DNA of 21,931 bases. Source: Puniceicoccales bacterium. Its GTDB lineage: Bacteria; Verrucomicrobiota; Verrucomicrobiia; Opitutales; JAIRKQ01. Below the pieces are notes generated by a model, which saw only the letters and a program-made list of their open reading frames with translations, was not told the DNA's origin and made no database searches. The DNA lies in contig JAITRI010000068.1 of assembly GCA_031288455.1 (NCBI GenBank), positions 1 through 21,931 on the forward strand, given 5' to 3'. The position numbers and the translations under genes are program-made. Below are positions 7,815-14,698 of this stretch, piece after piece (position 1 is the first letter of the stretch; each line of letters begins with the position of its first letter).

Positions 7815-9153
7815 GCAGAGCGAATTTGAATTCGCCCACGTTCTGCGCGATGAACGGATCGAAGCGTGCGGGGCGCGCTACATCCCATTGGCCATAAAAA
7901 TGCGTCCGCGCGTGCTTTCCGAAATAGTCGGACAGGACCACATTCTCGGGCCAAAGTGTCTTCTGCCGAAACTGATAAAATCCGGTGCATTTTCCAGCAT
8001 AATTCTCTGCGGAACACCGGGGTCCGGGAAAACCACACTTGCGGAAGTCATTGCCGCGGAGACAAAGTCAAAATTTGTGAAGATCAATGCCGTGCTTTCC
8101 AATGTTGCCGAGCTGCGTGAAATCCTGCTCTTCGCAAGGAAACATCCGGAGCAGGATGTGCTGCTGTTCATCGACGAGATCCACAGGTTCAATAGGGCGC
8201 AGCAGGATCTGCTGCTGCCGGACGTTGAAACGGCCACCGTTCGCCTGATCGGTGCCACCACACACAATCCGGGGTTTTACGTCATTTCTCCGCTGCTGAG
8301 CAGGAGTCATCTCTTCAAATTGAATCCCATCGGAACGGACGACATCACCAATATTCTGGAGCGTGCTCTTTCGGACGATGAGCGCGGCATTGGCACAATG
8401 AAGTGTCACGCTGCGGACGATGTCATCGGAAGCATCGCGGCCATGTCAAATGGGGATCTCCGCTGGGCACTGAACGCGCTGGAAACGATTGTGATGAGCC
8501 TGCCCGTTGGCTCCGAAATCACGGCGGAACAGGTGGAAAATTTTTCCATGGAGCGGGCACTTCGCTACGATGCTGACGAGGACGAGCACTACGATACCAT
8601 TTCCGCATACATAAAGAGCATGCGCGGCTGTGATCCGGACGCTGCGATTTTTTGGATGACGAAGATGTTGGATGGCGGCGAAGATCCACGTTTCATTGCG
8701 CGGCGAATGGTGATTTTCGCATCGGAAGACGTGGGATTGGCGGATCCGAGAGCATTGCCGCTGGCGATTGCCTGCTTCGAGGCATGTGAAAAAATTGGCA
8801 TGCCGGAATGCGCATTGAATCTGGTGCACGTGACGGTATTTTTGGCCACCGCGCCCAAGAGCAATTCGACCTACATGGCGCTTTCGAAATGCCGCAGTCA
8901 CGTGGCGAAAAATGGACTGCAGAATGTCCCACTTTGGCTGCGCGACAACCACGGAAGCGCCAACAGGCGAGAGGGGAATCAGAGGGATTATTTATACAGC
9001 CACAATTTTGCGGATAATGTCTCCGGACAGCACTACATGGAACATCCTGTGAAATTTTGGACACCGAAGGATTCGGGCGCCGAAAAGCAGATCGCAGAGC
9101 GCGCAAAGTGGGTGGAACATCTGCGAAATGAGTTGAATGGTCCGAAGAATTGA
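7801..9153 (+). CDS. rarA: Replication-associated recombination protein A (RarA/MgsA), AAA+ ATPase
   Basis: RarA is a cytoplasmic clamp-loader-like AAA+ ATPase acting at stalled replication forks. From ATG 7801 the 450-residue product shows the RarA N-terminus (PLAIKMRPRVLSEIVGQDHI), Walker A GTPGSGKT at 71-78, Walker B LLFIDEIHRF at 121-130 and sensor 1 IGATTHNP at 150-157. The C-terminal half carries the family tetramerisation region, with SEDVGLADPRAL and a late YLYSHNF match. Length is normal. The frame is open from GTG 7765, but the N-terminal similarity fits 7801, which overlaps the lpxA end by 14 bp. gpmI follows after 13 bp. Confidence 0.96.
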   Translation: MRANEQSEFEFAHVLRDERIEACGARYIPLAIKMRPRVLSEIVGQDHILGPKCLLPKLIKSGAFSSIILCGTPGSGKTTLAEVIAAETKSKFVKINAVLSNVAELREILLFARKHPEQDVLLFIDEIHRFNRAQQDLLLPDVETATVRLIGATTHNPGFYVISPLLSRSHLFKLNPIGTDDITNILERALSDDERGIGTMKCHAADDVIGSIAAMSNGDLRWALNALETIVMSLPVGSEITAEQVENFSMERALRYDADEDEHYDTISAYIKSMRGCDPDAAIFWMTKMLDGGEDPRFIARRMVIFASEDVGLADPRALPLAIACFEACEKIGMPECALNLVHVTVFLATAPKSNSTYMALSKCRSHVAKNGLQNVPLWLRDNHGSANRREGNQRDYLYSHNFADNVSGQHYMEHPVKFWTPKDSGAEKQIAERAKWVEHLRNELNGPKN

Positions 9154-9166
9154 ATAGTGTGCTCCA

Positions 9167-10747
9167 ATGGCAAATGGCATTGTTCCGACGGTTTTGGTGA
9201 TACGCGACGGCTGGGGTTGCAACCCAAATCGGAATGAGGACTTTTGCAATTCCATTCTTCGGGCGAATATACCATTTTCCCGCAGTTTGTCGAAAAATTG
9301 GCCGCGCACGGAGATTGAAGCGTCCGGATTGGCGGTTGGATTACCGGATGGAGTGATGGGAAACAGCGAAGTTGGACACCAAAACATCGGCGCCGGACGA
9401 GTCGTTGACCAGGAAATAGTAAGAATCGACAGGGCGATTCGCAGCGGAGAATTCGAAAAAAATGCGGAATTTCGCGGGGCACTGGAAAACGTCAAGCGGC
9501 ACAACTCGAAGCTGCATCTGGTTGGATTATGTTCCGACGGTGGCATACATTCGGTGCTGCGGCATCTGTATGCAATCCTACGATTCGCCAAAAGTGCCGC
9601 GCTGAAGGATGTGTTCATTCATTTCATAGGAGATGGCCGCGATACTCCGCGGGAGAGCGGCGTGAAGTACGCCGAAGAAATCGAAGGTAAATGCCGCGAA
9701 ATCGGCATTGGCAGGATCGCGACCGTAATGGGAAGATTTTGGGCGATGGATCGCGACGGCAGATGGAATCGCGTTAAAGAGGCCTACGATTGCATGGTCG
9801 GGAAGAATAATTTTCTGCAATTTCAATCGCCGAAGGAGGCCATAGAGTACTACTACGGCGATCCGGAGTCGAAAACTCAAATTGGAGATGAATTCATGTA
9901 TCCGATGCAAATTGCCGATGAACACGGGAATTTCATCGCGCCGGTTGGAGACAATGACAGCGTTCTTTTTTTCAATTTCCGTGGGGATCGCCCGCGGGAA
10001 CTGACGCGAGCATTCGTCGATCCAAATTTTTCCGAATTCCCTAGGGAAAAGTTGCTGAAGCTGCACTACGTGACGCTCTCCGAATATGAAGTTGGGCTCT
10101 GCGAGCACGTGATATTCAAGCGTCCAGAGAAAATGCGAAACATTCTCGGCGAATACATCAGCAAATGTGGACTGAAGCAGTTCAGATGTGCCGAAACGGA
10201 AAAATATGCCCACGTTACATTTTTCTTCAATGACTACAGGGAGGAGCCGTTTCCCGGAGAGGATCGCAAGTTGATCCCGAGTCCGAGGGAGGTGGAGACA
10301 TATGACCAAAAGCCGGAAATGAGCGCGCTCGAGGTCGCAAATGAGGTGAAAAATGCGATAGTTAGCGGAGGCTATTCGCTGCTGGTGGTGAACTTCGCAA
10401 ATCCTGACATGGTCGGCCACACCGGCAACATCGTTGCCGGAAGAATGGCGGCCGATGCGGTGGATTCATGCCTAAAGGAGCTGATGGCAGCGGTGGATCA
10501 GGTGGGAGGGAATGCGCTAATAACGGCGGATCACGGAAATTTGGAAAAAATGTTGGACATTCCATCCGGCGTGGCATTCACGCAGCACACGACAAATCCG
10601 GTTGAGGTCATCATCTACGGCGATGAATTCAGGAATGTCAAGATGCGGCCATCCGGTGCACTGTGTGACATAGCACCGACCGTCCTGCAGATGATGAAAT
10701 TGCCACAGCCCAGCGAAATGAGCGGGACATCTCTCATTCTCCCGTGA
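9167..10747 (+). CDS. gpmI: 2,3-bisphosphoglycerate-independent phosphoglycerate mutase
   Basis: GpmI interconverts 3- and 2-phosphoglycerate in glycolysis using two Mn2+ ions and a phosphoserine intermediate. The 526-residue product has the metal ligand D14 in VIRDGWG, nucleophile S67 in MGNSEVGHQNIGAG, and later metal and substrate motifs SDGGIHS, GDGRDTPRESG, GRFWAMDRDGRW, FRGDRPRELT, FANPDMVGHTG, TADHGNLEKM and HTTNPVE. Length is close to the family norm (about 510-550). It ends MMKLPQPSEMSGTSLILP. Its last 90 or so bases have recognisable diverged copies at four places downstream (see repeats), so this 3' end was the breakpoint of later duplications. It is the last gene of the plus-strand run from ftsI. 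Confidence 0.97.
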   Translation: MANGIVPTVLVIRDGWGCNPNRNEDFCNSILRANIPFSRSLSKNWPRTEIEASGLAVGLPDGVMGNSEVGHQNIGAGRVVDQEIVRIDRAIRSGEFEKNAEFRGALENVKRHNSKLHLVGLCSDGGIHSVLRHLYAILRFAKSAALKDVFIHFIGDGRDTPRESGVKYAEEIEGKCREIGIGRIATVMGRFWAMDRDGRWNRVKEAYDCMVGKNNFLQFQSPKEAIEYYYGDPESKTQIGDEFMYPMQIADEHGNFIAPVGDNDSVLFFNFRGDRPRELTRAFVDPNFSEFPREKLLKLHYVTLSEYEVGLCEHVIFKRPEKMRNILGEYISKCGLKQFRCAETEKYAHVTFFFNDYREEPFPGEDRKLIPSPREVETYDQKPEMSALEVANEVKNAIVSGGYSLLVVNFANPDMVGHTGNIVAGRMAADAVDSCLKELMAAVDQVGGNALITADHGNLEKMLDIPSGVAFTQHTTNPVEVIIYGDEFRNVKMRPSGALCDIAPTVLQMMKLPQPSEMSGTSLILP

Positions 10748-10750
10748 AAA

Positions 10751-10862
10751 GTATCGGACTGGAAGTCCACTGTGGCACGACAGCGGCATTCCGCAAATGG
10801 TGGAATTGCCGCAGCCAAGCGAAATGAACTGAGCATCTTCCGCCGCGCCGTGGGAAGCTCTG
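10751..10862 (+). repeat. gpmI 3'-tail remnant, copy 1
   Basis: This stretch right after gpmI resembles the gene's own 3' end. In the matching frame it reads QMVELPQPSEMN then a stop, against QMMKLPQPSEMSGTS in gpmI. The anchor AGCGAAATGA is at 10818. It continues into TTCCGCCGCGCCGTGGGAAGCTCTG, a segment shared with copies 2 and 3. It lies just upstream of the promoter of gene A. Confidence 0.75.
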
Positions 10863-10883
10863 GCGCACATGTCAGAAACCATT

Positions 10884-10945
10884 CCTGACAAAAAAAAGAT
10901 TTGACTTTTTGCCGGAAATATGATTTCTACATGGAAGTATGGAGG
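10884..10945 (+). promoter_or_regulatory. Family promoter box and RBS of gene A (copy 1)
   Basis: CCTGACAAAAAAAAGATT precedes a -35-like TTGACT (10901-10906), then 17 bases to a weak -10-like TTTCTA (10924-10929). The same layout recurs before genes B-E. The inferred transcript start near 10936 excludes the in-frame ATG at 10931 and leaves GGAGG (10941-10945) six bases before ATG 10952. Confidence 0.65.
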
Positions 10946-10951
10946 GATTAT

Positions 10952-11782
10952 ATGAAAATTTGTAATAATAGTGCTATGTGTAAGACGGCCGTTGAGTATG
11001 GCAAATTGGCGTGTGGAAGCGTAAAACACATTACTGGGAAAGCTTTTGGCGCAGTGTGCCAAAAGGCTAGCGAATACCAACTGAAGGATCGCGCGATTGC
11101 CTTTGGCGGATTGTACGTTCATATAATTAACTACCCCGTTAAATATGGCAAATGGGCGTTTAGAAGTGTGCCGAAACTTATCAACGCAGCGGGAAAATCT
11201 GAGAATTGGCTTGCCCTTTTCGGGTGGGGGAAGGCGCATCCAGTGGCAATTGTCGCAACTGTTTTCGGCGTTGCCTGCATTATTAAGATTGCTAAAGAAG
11301 TTTCATCTTTGCAGTCGGCCAGAGATAACATCAAAAAATTTTGGCGCGGTATTAAAATTCTGTTCAGACTTACTTTCGATGTATTGTTGATCTCTGTCAA
11401 AACATTGTGGAATAGTGTTGTGAAAAATTTATTTGAAATGTGTAAAAATTTAATCAAGCTTGCCTGCCACACATACTCGATTGCTATCAACATATTATTG
11501 TTCATTATCGGCCTATGCTTGATTGCGCCTGCGTCATTCAAAGGTAGCTTCAACGGTGTCAAAGAGGGCGTGAAGAATGCTTATAAAAATTTATCTGATC
11601 TACTTAGAGATATTGTACGTACTATTCTTCTTCAGAAGAAACCTCGGCAAGAAGTTGAGCAGCTAGAAGGTGAGCAGCAAGAAGGTGAGCAGCAAGAAGG
11701 TGAGCAGCTAGAAGGTGAGCAGCAAGAAGATGAGCAGCTAGAAGGTGAGCAGCAAGAAGATGAGCAGCAAGAAGGTGTTTAG
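10952..11782 (+). CDS. Membrane protein A of the duplicated family, with (EGEQQ)n tail
   Basis: I do not recognise this 276-residue protein. Residues 11-50 form the family module also seen in genes B and C (KTAVEYGKL, GS, then FGAVCQKASEYQL). Hydrophobic segments lie at about 97-114 (after HP), 137-150 and 176-194, so it is probably an integral membrane protein without a cleaved signal peptide. The last 41 residues are acidic and glutamine-rich, from eight 15-base repeats. Start: ATG 10952 has GGAGG six bases upstream and fits the promoter; the earlier in-frame ATG 10931 and TTG 10901 lie on or before the inferred transcript start. Two closely set hydrophobic stretches with a charged tail recall chlamydial inclusion-membrane proteins in layout only; there is no sequence evidence of relation. 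Confidence 0.75.
   Translation: MKICNNSAMCKTAVEYGKLACGSVKHITGKAFGAVCQKASEYQLKDRAIAFGGLYVHIINYPVKYGKWAFRSVPKLINAAGKSENWLALFGWGKAHPVAIVATVFGVACIIKIAKEVSSLQSARDNIKKFWRGIKILFRLTFDVLLISVKTLWNSVVKNLFEMCKNLIKLACHTYSIAINILLFIIGLCLIAPASFKGSFNGVKEGVKNAYKNLSDLLRDIVRTILLQKKPRQEVEQLEGEQQEGEQQEGEQLEGEQQEDEQLEGEQQEDEQQEGV
11657..11776 (+). repeat. Eight tandem 15-bp repeats coding for (E)EQ(Q/L)EG/ED
   Basis: The unit GAGCAGCWAGAAGRT occurs eight times with no gaps, differing only at two positions (CAA or CTA; GGT or GAT). It lies at the 3' end of gene A and codes for EQQEG, EQLEG or EQQED. Length change by slippage in steps of five residues would stay in frame. Confidence 0.95.
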
Positions 11783-11802
11783 CAATAAGAAAACCGTTTG
11801 TT

Positions 11803-11829
11803 CGGTAAGTATCCACTGAATACCTACCG
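11803..11829 (+). terminator. Post-gene hairpin 'a', copy 1
   Basis: CGGTAAGTA pairs with TACCTACCG (one mismatch) around a nine-base loop, about 20 bases after the stop of gene A. Counterparts follow genes B and C, where the stem is GCGGCAA/TTGCCGC; the C-G to T-A change is compensated on both sides. No T-run follows, so it may stabilise or process the mRNA rather than terminate it. Confidence 0.5.
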
Positions 11830-11852
11830 CCAGCGAAATCAGACAACCATGG

Positions 11853-11890
11853 ATCGCCCCCTTCCGCCGCAAGCGGCGGAAGGGGGCGAT
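11853..11890 (+). repeat. Large perfect hairpin 'b', copy 1 (18-bp stem, AA centre)
   Basis: ATCGCCCCCTTCCGCCGC, AA, then its exact complement. Copies 2 and 3 follow genes B and C with the same core but a TT centre and CA/TG at the stem base. It may end transcription of gene A, although only TAGTTT follows, or be a REP-like element. Confidence 0.8.
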
Positions 11891-11899
11891 GTAGTTTAT

Positions 11900-12028
11900 A
11901 GTGGCCAAAAAATCGGCATGTGTCGCCAGCTGGCACAGCAGCGCCAGTTCCGCAAATGGTGAAATTTTCGCAGCCCAGCGAAATGAGCGGGACATCTTCC
12001 GCCGCGCTGGGAAAGCTCTGCCCATAGG
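11900..12028 (+). repeat. gpmI 3'-tail remnant, copy 2
   Basis: In the frame of gpmI this reads PQMVKFSQPSEMSGTSSAALGKLCP then TAG, against LQMMKLPQPSEMSGTSLILP in gpmI. The anchor AGCGAAATGA is at 11977, 1159 bases after copy 1. It lies between hairpin b and the promoter of gene B. Confidence 0.8.
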
Positions 12029-12040
12029 TCAAAAATCATT

Positions 12041-12105
12041 CCTGACAAAAAAAAGATTTGACTTTTTGCCAAAAAAATGATTTCTACATGGAAGTATGGA
12101 GGGAT
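12041..12105 (+). promoter_or_regulatory. Family promoter box and RBS of gene B (copy 2)
   Basis: CCTGACAAAAAAAAGATT leads to TTGACT (12058-12063), a 17-base spacer and TTTCTA (12081-12086). GGAGG lies six bases before ATG 12109. The distance from TTGACT to ATG is 51 bases, the same as for genes A and C. Confidence 0.65.
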
Positions 12106-12108
12106 TAT

Positions 12109-12846
12109 ATGAAAATTTGTAATAATAGTGCTATGTGTAAGACGGCCGTTGAGTATGTCAAATTGGCGTGGGGAAGCGTAAAACCCATTGGTGTGAAAGC
12201 TATTGGCGCAGTGTCGCAAAAGGCTAGCGAATGCCAACTAGTGGAGCGCGCGATTGCCTTTGGCGGATTGCTGAAGGAGCGCGCGATTGAATTTCTCATG
12301 GAGCATCCTATAATACTTCCCATAGGTATTGTTTGTGTTGCTGCACCTATTGCGCTGAAGCCATTTTGGAAGACAGTCGGCAAATGGAGCACAGGTATGA
12401 TGAATAATGTGCAGAGTGCTGTGAAAAATTTACTGAATATTGTTAAAAATTTGTACAAATTTGAAAATAACATGTTGTTGCTCACGATTAGCATAGCACT
12501 TAGCCCCATAGCCGTACCATTTCGTATTCTAAAAAACATTGCCGGTGTGGGAGCAAAAATCTACAAGAGCATTGCCGGTGCGGGAACAAAAAATGTGAAA
12601 GAAAGTGATGGTGAGTCTTCATCCGCTGATGAAACGCAGAAAGATGGCAATGTGCAATTGAAAACGACAGATGTCGCGAAGCCAAAAGCGAGTGAAAATA
12701 ACAAAACGCGCAGCACGCGCTGTGCACATGCCGCGTTCAGCTTTGGCCTCTTTAGTGGTTTTTGTGTAGGTGCAGTATATTTGTGCAAAGGTGCAGTATA
12801 TTTCGCGCAACGATTTGTACAGGGCGATGCCGCAGTTGGTCTGTAG
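12109..12846 (+). CDS. Membrane protein B of the duplicated family
   Basis: A 245-residue protein of unknown family. Its first 19 codons and upstream 70 bases are almost identical to gene A; the family module (KTAVEYVKLAWGS, then IGAVSQKASECQL) spans residues 11-46. Beyond it the sequence diverges. Hydrophobic segments lie at about 67-83 (after EHP), 121-137 and 207-225, separated by a polar, charged stretch at 160-205. No cleavable signal peptide is seen. The C-terminal segment holds a small internal repeat (GAVYLCK, GAVYF) from a 12-base duplication near 12769 and 12790. Start ATG 12109 is set by GGAGG and by the promoter spacing. The pattern N-terminal identity, C-terminal difference is typical of duplicated and then diversifying genes. 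Confidence 0.75.
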   Translation: MKICNNSAMCKTAVEYVKLAWGSVKPIGVKAIGAVSQKASECQLVERAIAFGGLLKERAIEFLMEHPIILPIGIVCVAAPIALKPFWKTVGKWSTGMMNNVQSAVKNLLNIVKNLYKFENNMLLLTISIALSPIAVPFRILKNIAGVGAKIYKSIAGAGTKNVKESDGESSSADETQKDGNVQLKTTDVAKPKASENNKTRSTRCAHAAFSFGLFSGFCVGAVYLCKGAVYFAQRFVQGDAAVGL

Positions 12847-13127
12847 ATCGAATATCCAATGTTGGAATAGTGGAAACGGATGCATTTCCCAACTCATTCG
12901 CGCGGCAAGTACTCCGATGGATACTTGCCGCCGACTTGCGGCCAGTGTCATCCCGCTGCGATGGGCAGGGAAGAGATTTGCAATGCAATGACTGAAGATT
13001 GACGCTGCGGCACAGAGCTTCGATGCAGTGGCACAAGCAGATGTCAGGCCGTCATCACCACGGTGGCAATGCGAAAAATTGCAATAGTTCCCATTGAAAC
13101 GACACCGTCTGTGGAAGCAGACGGCAG
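12847..13127. other. Spacer after gene B with conserved hairpin 'a' (12902-12931)
   Basis: No gene is seen here. GCGGCAAGTA (12902-12911) pairs perfectly with TACTTGCCGC (12922-12931), the counterpart of the hairpins at 11803 and 14285. A further small stem, CCGTCTG with CAGACGG, lies at 13105-13124. The stretch between is longer than in the other units, which explains the longer 1290-base spacing of tail copies 2 and 3. Short frames on both strands show no ribosome binding sites or protein-like composition. Confidence 0.5.
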
Positions 13128-13165
13128 CACGCCCCCTTCCGCCGCTTGCGGCGGAAGGGGGCGTG
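13128..13165 (+). repeat. Large perfect hairpin 'b', copy 2 (TT centre)
   Basis: CACGCCCCCTTCCGCCGC, TT, then its exact complement, followed by TGGTTTTGTGG. It is identical to copy 3 at 14334-14371. The following four T residues make a terminator for gene B possible. Confidence 0.8.
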
Positions 13166-13320
13166 TGGTTTTGTGGCCAAAAGCATCGACTTTGGTGTTC
13201 CCTGCGACGCCGCGGCGGCATTCCGCAAATGTGGGTATTTCGCAAGTGTGGGAATTGCCGCAGCCCAGCGAAATGAGCGGGACATCTTCCGTCGCGCTGG
13301 GGAAGCTCTGCCCATAGGTC
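13166..13320 (+). repeat. gpmI 3'-tail remnant, copy 3
   Basis: In the gpmI frame it reads VWELPQPSEMSGTSSVALG and ends KLCP then TAG. The anchor AGCGAAATGA is at 13267. The segment upstream (GCATTCCGCAAATG) also matches copy 1, with a small insertion or duplication between the two parts. Confidence 0.8.
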
Positions 13321-13330
13321 AAAAATCATC

Positions 13331-13395
13331 CCTGACAAAAAAAAGATTTGACTTTTTGCCAAAAAAATGATTTCTACATGGAAGTATGGAGGGAT
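13331..13395 (+). promoter_or_regulatory. Family promoter box and RBS of gene C (copy 3)
   Basis: Nearly identical to copy 2: CCTGACAAAAAAAAGATT, TTGACT (13348-13353), 17 bases, TTTCTA (13371-13376), then GGAGG six bases before ATG 13399. Confidence 0.65.
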
Positions 13396-13398
13396 TAT

Positions 13399-14205
13399 AT
13401 GGAAATTTGTAATAATAGTAAGACGGTCGTTGAGTATGGCGAATTGATGTTGGGAAGCATAAAACCCATTGGTGGGAAAACTTTTGGCGCAGTGTGGCAA
13501 AAGGCTAGCGAACACCAACTAGTGGGTAAGACGATCTTTGAGAATGGCGAATTGGTGTTGGGAAGCATAAAACCCATTGGTGGGAAAACTTTTGGCGCAG
13601 TGTCGCAAAAGGCTAGCGAACACCAACTAGTGGATCGCACGATTGCCCTTGGCGGATTGCTGAAGGACCTTATCCTGTCGCACAAATTGATATGCTATGC
13701 TGTTGCGGCTATTGCTTTGACCTTCGTTTCTAAGGAAAACAGAGAGAGATGTGAGGAGGCATGTAAGGCGCTGGGGAATATTCTTTTAAACTTAAAAGAC
13801 CTAATAAAAAATGTGTTCACGGCAACATTGAGACTACTTGGACTGATAACTAGTCCCATATCAGCGACCTTTTGTGGTTTGCGCTCTTATGCCGTGGGCG
13901 CGAAAAAATCCGCAGAGAAGCAGAGCAACAGCGAGACAGAAACACCTCAAGAGGTTTCTGTGGAATCGAAAAATAGCGTTGACACGGAAAACACCGCAGA
14001 GAAGCCGATGGAGCAGCAGAGCAACAGCGAGGCAGAAACATCTCAAGTGGTTTCTGTGAAATCGGAAAATGATGTGGATACTAAAAACACCACAAAGGCT
14101 AAAAGTAAAGCAACTAAGAATAATAATTCCCCGATATGTTGGAAAGGCGTGGTGTCTTTACTTATCATAGGTACTACTGCTTTTTCTTTTTACTATGTCC
14201 TGTGA
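13399..14205 (+). CDS. Membrane protein C of the duplicated family, with doubled N-terminal module
   Basis: A 268-residue protein of unknown family. The family N-terminal module is present twice in tandem: residues 8-43 and 44-79 are two near-identical 36-residue units (KTVVEYGELMLGSIKPIGG, then KTFGAVWQKASEHQLVG). Hydrophobic segments follow at about 96-110, 139-160 and 249-267, the last being the C-terminus. The polar part at 168-240 has its own imperfect tandem repeat of 32 residues (QSNSE at 175 and 207; VSVES and VSVKS). Start ATG 13399 is set by GGAGG and promoter spacing. Gene C differs from A and B in having lost or gained one module copy, so the number of modules varies within the family. 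Confidence 0.75.
   Translation: MEICNNSKTVVEYGELMLGSIKPIGGKTFGAVWQKASEHQLVGKTIFENGELVLGSIKPIGGKTFGAVSQKASEHQLVDRTIALGGLLKDLILSHKLICYAVAAIALTFVSKENRERCEEACKALGNILLNLKDLIKNVFTATLRLLGLITSPISATFCGLRSYAVGAKKSAEKQSNSETETPQEVSVESKNSVDTENTAEKPMEQQSNSEAETSQVVSVKSENDVDTKNTTKAKSKATKNNNSPICWKGVVSLLIIGTTAFSFYYVL
13420..13635 (+). repeat. Two tandem 108-bp repeats in gene C
   Basis: Units 13420-13527 and 13528-13635 are almost identical and in frame, doubling a 36-residue module. Genes A and B contain a single copy, so this is probably a recent duplication within gene C. Confidence 0.93.
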
Positions 14206-14284
14206 CACTTCTTTTTTTGTGTGATACCGCCTATGCTTTTCATTTGAAATTCGCGAAAGCAAAGGCACTTTGACAACCGTTTGT

Positions 14285-14314
14285 GCGGCAAGTGTCCCAG
14301 TGGATAGTTGCCGC
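14285..14314 (+). terminator. Post-gene hairpin 'a', copy 3
   Basis: GCGGCAA pairs with TTGCCGC around a 16-base interval, about 80 bases after the stop of gene C. It matches the position and flanks of the hairpins at 11803 and 12902 (CCAGCGAAATCAGACA follows it here and after gene A). Confidence 0.45.
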
Positions 14315-14333
14315 CAGCGAAATCAGACAGCAG

Positions 14334-14371
14334 CACGCCCCCTTCCGCCGCTTGCGGCGGAAGGGGGCGTG
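14334..14371 (+). repeat. Large perfect hairpin 'b', copy 3 (TT centre)
   Basis: An 18-bp perfect stem identical to copy 2, followed by TGGTTTTATG. It lies between gene C and the last gpmI-tail remnant and may end transcription of gene C. Confidence 0.8.
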
Positions 14372-14372
14372 T

Positions 14373-14492
14373 GGTTTTATGTCCGAAAATATCGGACTGT
14401 GTGTGCTCCGTGACACGGCAGCGACCGTCAAGCAAATGGTGAAATTGCCGCAGTTGAGCGAGATGAGCGTGACATCTTCCGCCGCGCTGTAG
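14373..14492 (+). repeat. gpmI 3'-tail remnant, copy 4 (longest readable)
   Basis: In the gpmI frame it reads RDTAATVKQMVKLPQLSEM and ends VTSSAAL then TAG, against CDIAPTVLQMMKLPQPSEM in gpmI. It is the remnant with the longest uninterrupted match. The anchor, here AGCGAGATGA, is at 14457, 1190 bases after copy 3. No start codon or ribosome binding site belongs to it, so it is not a gene. Confidence 0.82.
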
Positions 14493-14627
14493 CCGATGCA
14501 GATCGGAGTGGGAGATTGTACCGCAATGCGAATTTTAGCAGCAGATCCGGAGCAAAATTGCAGAGACGCTGCCCATTGGAGCGGGCAAATGTCGATTTGT
14601 GTGTGGATTTTGCCACAATTTTACTTA

Positions 14628-14692
14628 CCTAGCAAAAAAAAGATTGACCTTGCGCGAACGCTGTGATTTATATGGTATGATAATAATAGGAG
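14628..14692 (+). promoter_or_regulatory. Family promoter box and RBS of gene D (copy 4)
   Basis: CCTAGCAAAAAAAAGA leads to TTGACC (14644-14649), a 17-base spacer and TTTATA (14667-14672). AGGAG at 14688-14692 is six bases before ATG 14699. The surrounding sequence is otherwise unlike copies 1-3, so conservation of the box alone suggests function. Confidence 0.65.
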
Positions 14693-14698
14693 TTTTTT

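Noticed and set aside
11657..11776. CRISPR array
   Set aside because: The repeats are contiguous 15-mers in a coding frame without spacers.
11622..12032. Minus-strand frame with repeated LLAAH units
   Set aside because: It is the antisense reading of the 15-bp repeat in gene A and of hairpin b; no ribosome binding site or independent support.
12619..13518. 299-codon minus-strand frame across genes B and C
   Set aside because: It is antisense to the end of B, the hairpin, the gpmI-tail remnant and the promoter of C, all explained on the plus strand; its length comes from the duplicated spacer.
14283..14492. Plus-strand 69-codon frame ending in LPQLSEMSVTSSAAL
   Set aside because: It runs through the large hairpin and joins it to the gpmI-tail remnant; the protein-like end is inherited from gpmI and there is no start signal.
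10748..14500. Insertion sequence or integrated element using the gpmI 3' end as attachment site
   Set aside because: Duplicated gene 3' ends can mark integration, but no transposase or integrase is present, the copies are diverged and four in number, and each is tied to a paralogous gene. Segmental duplication explains more.
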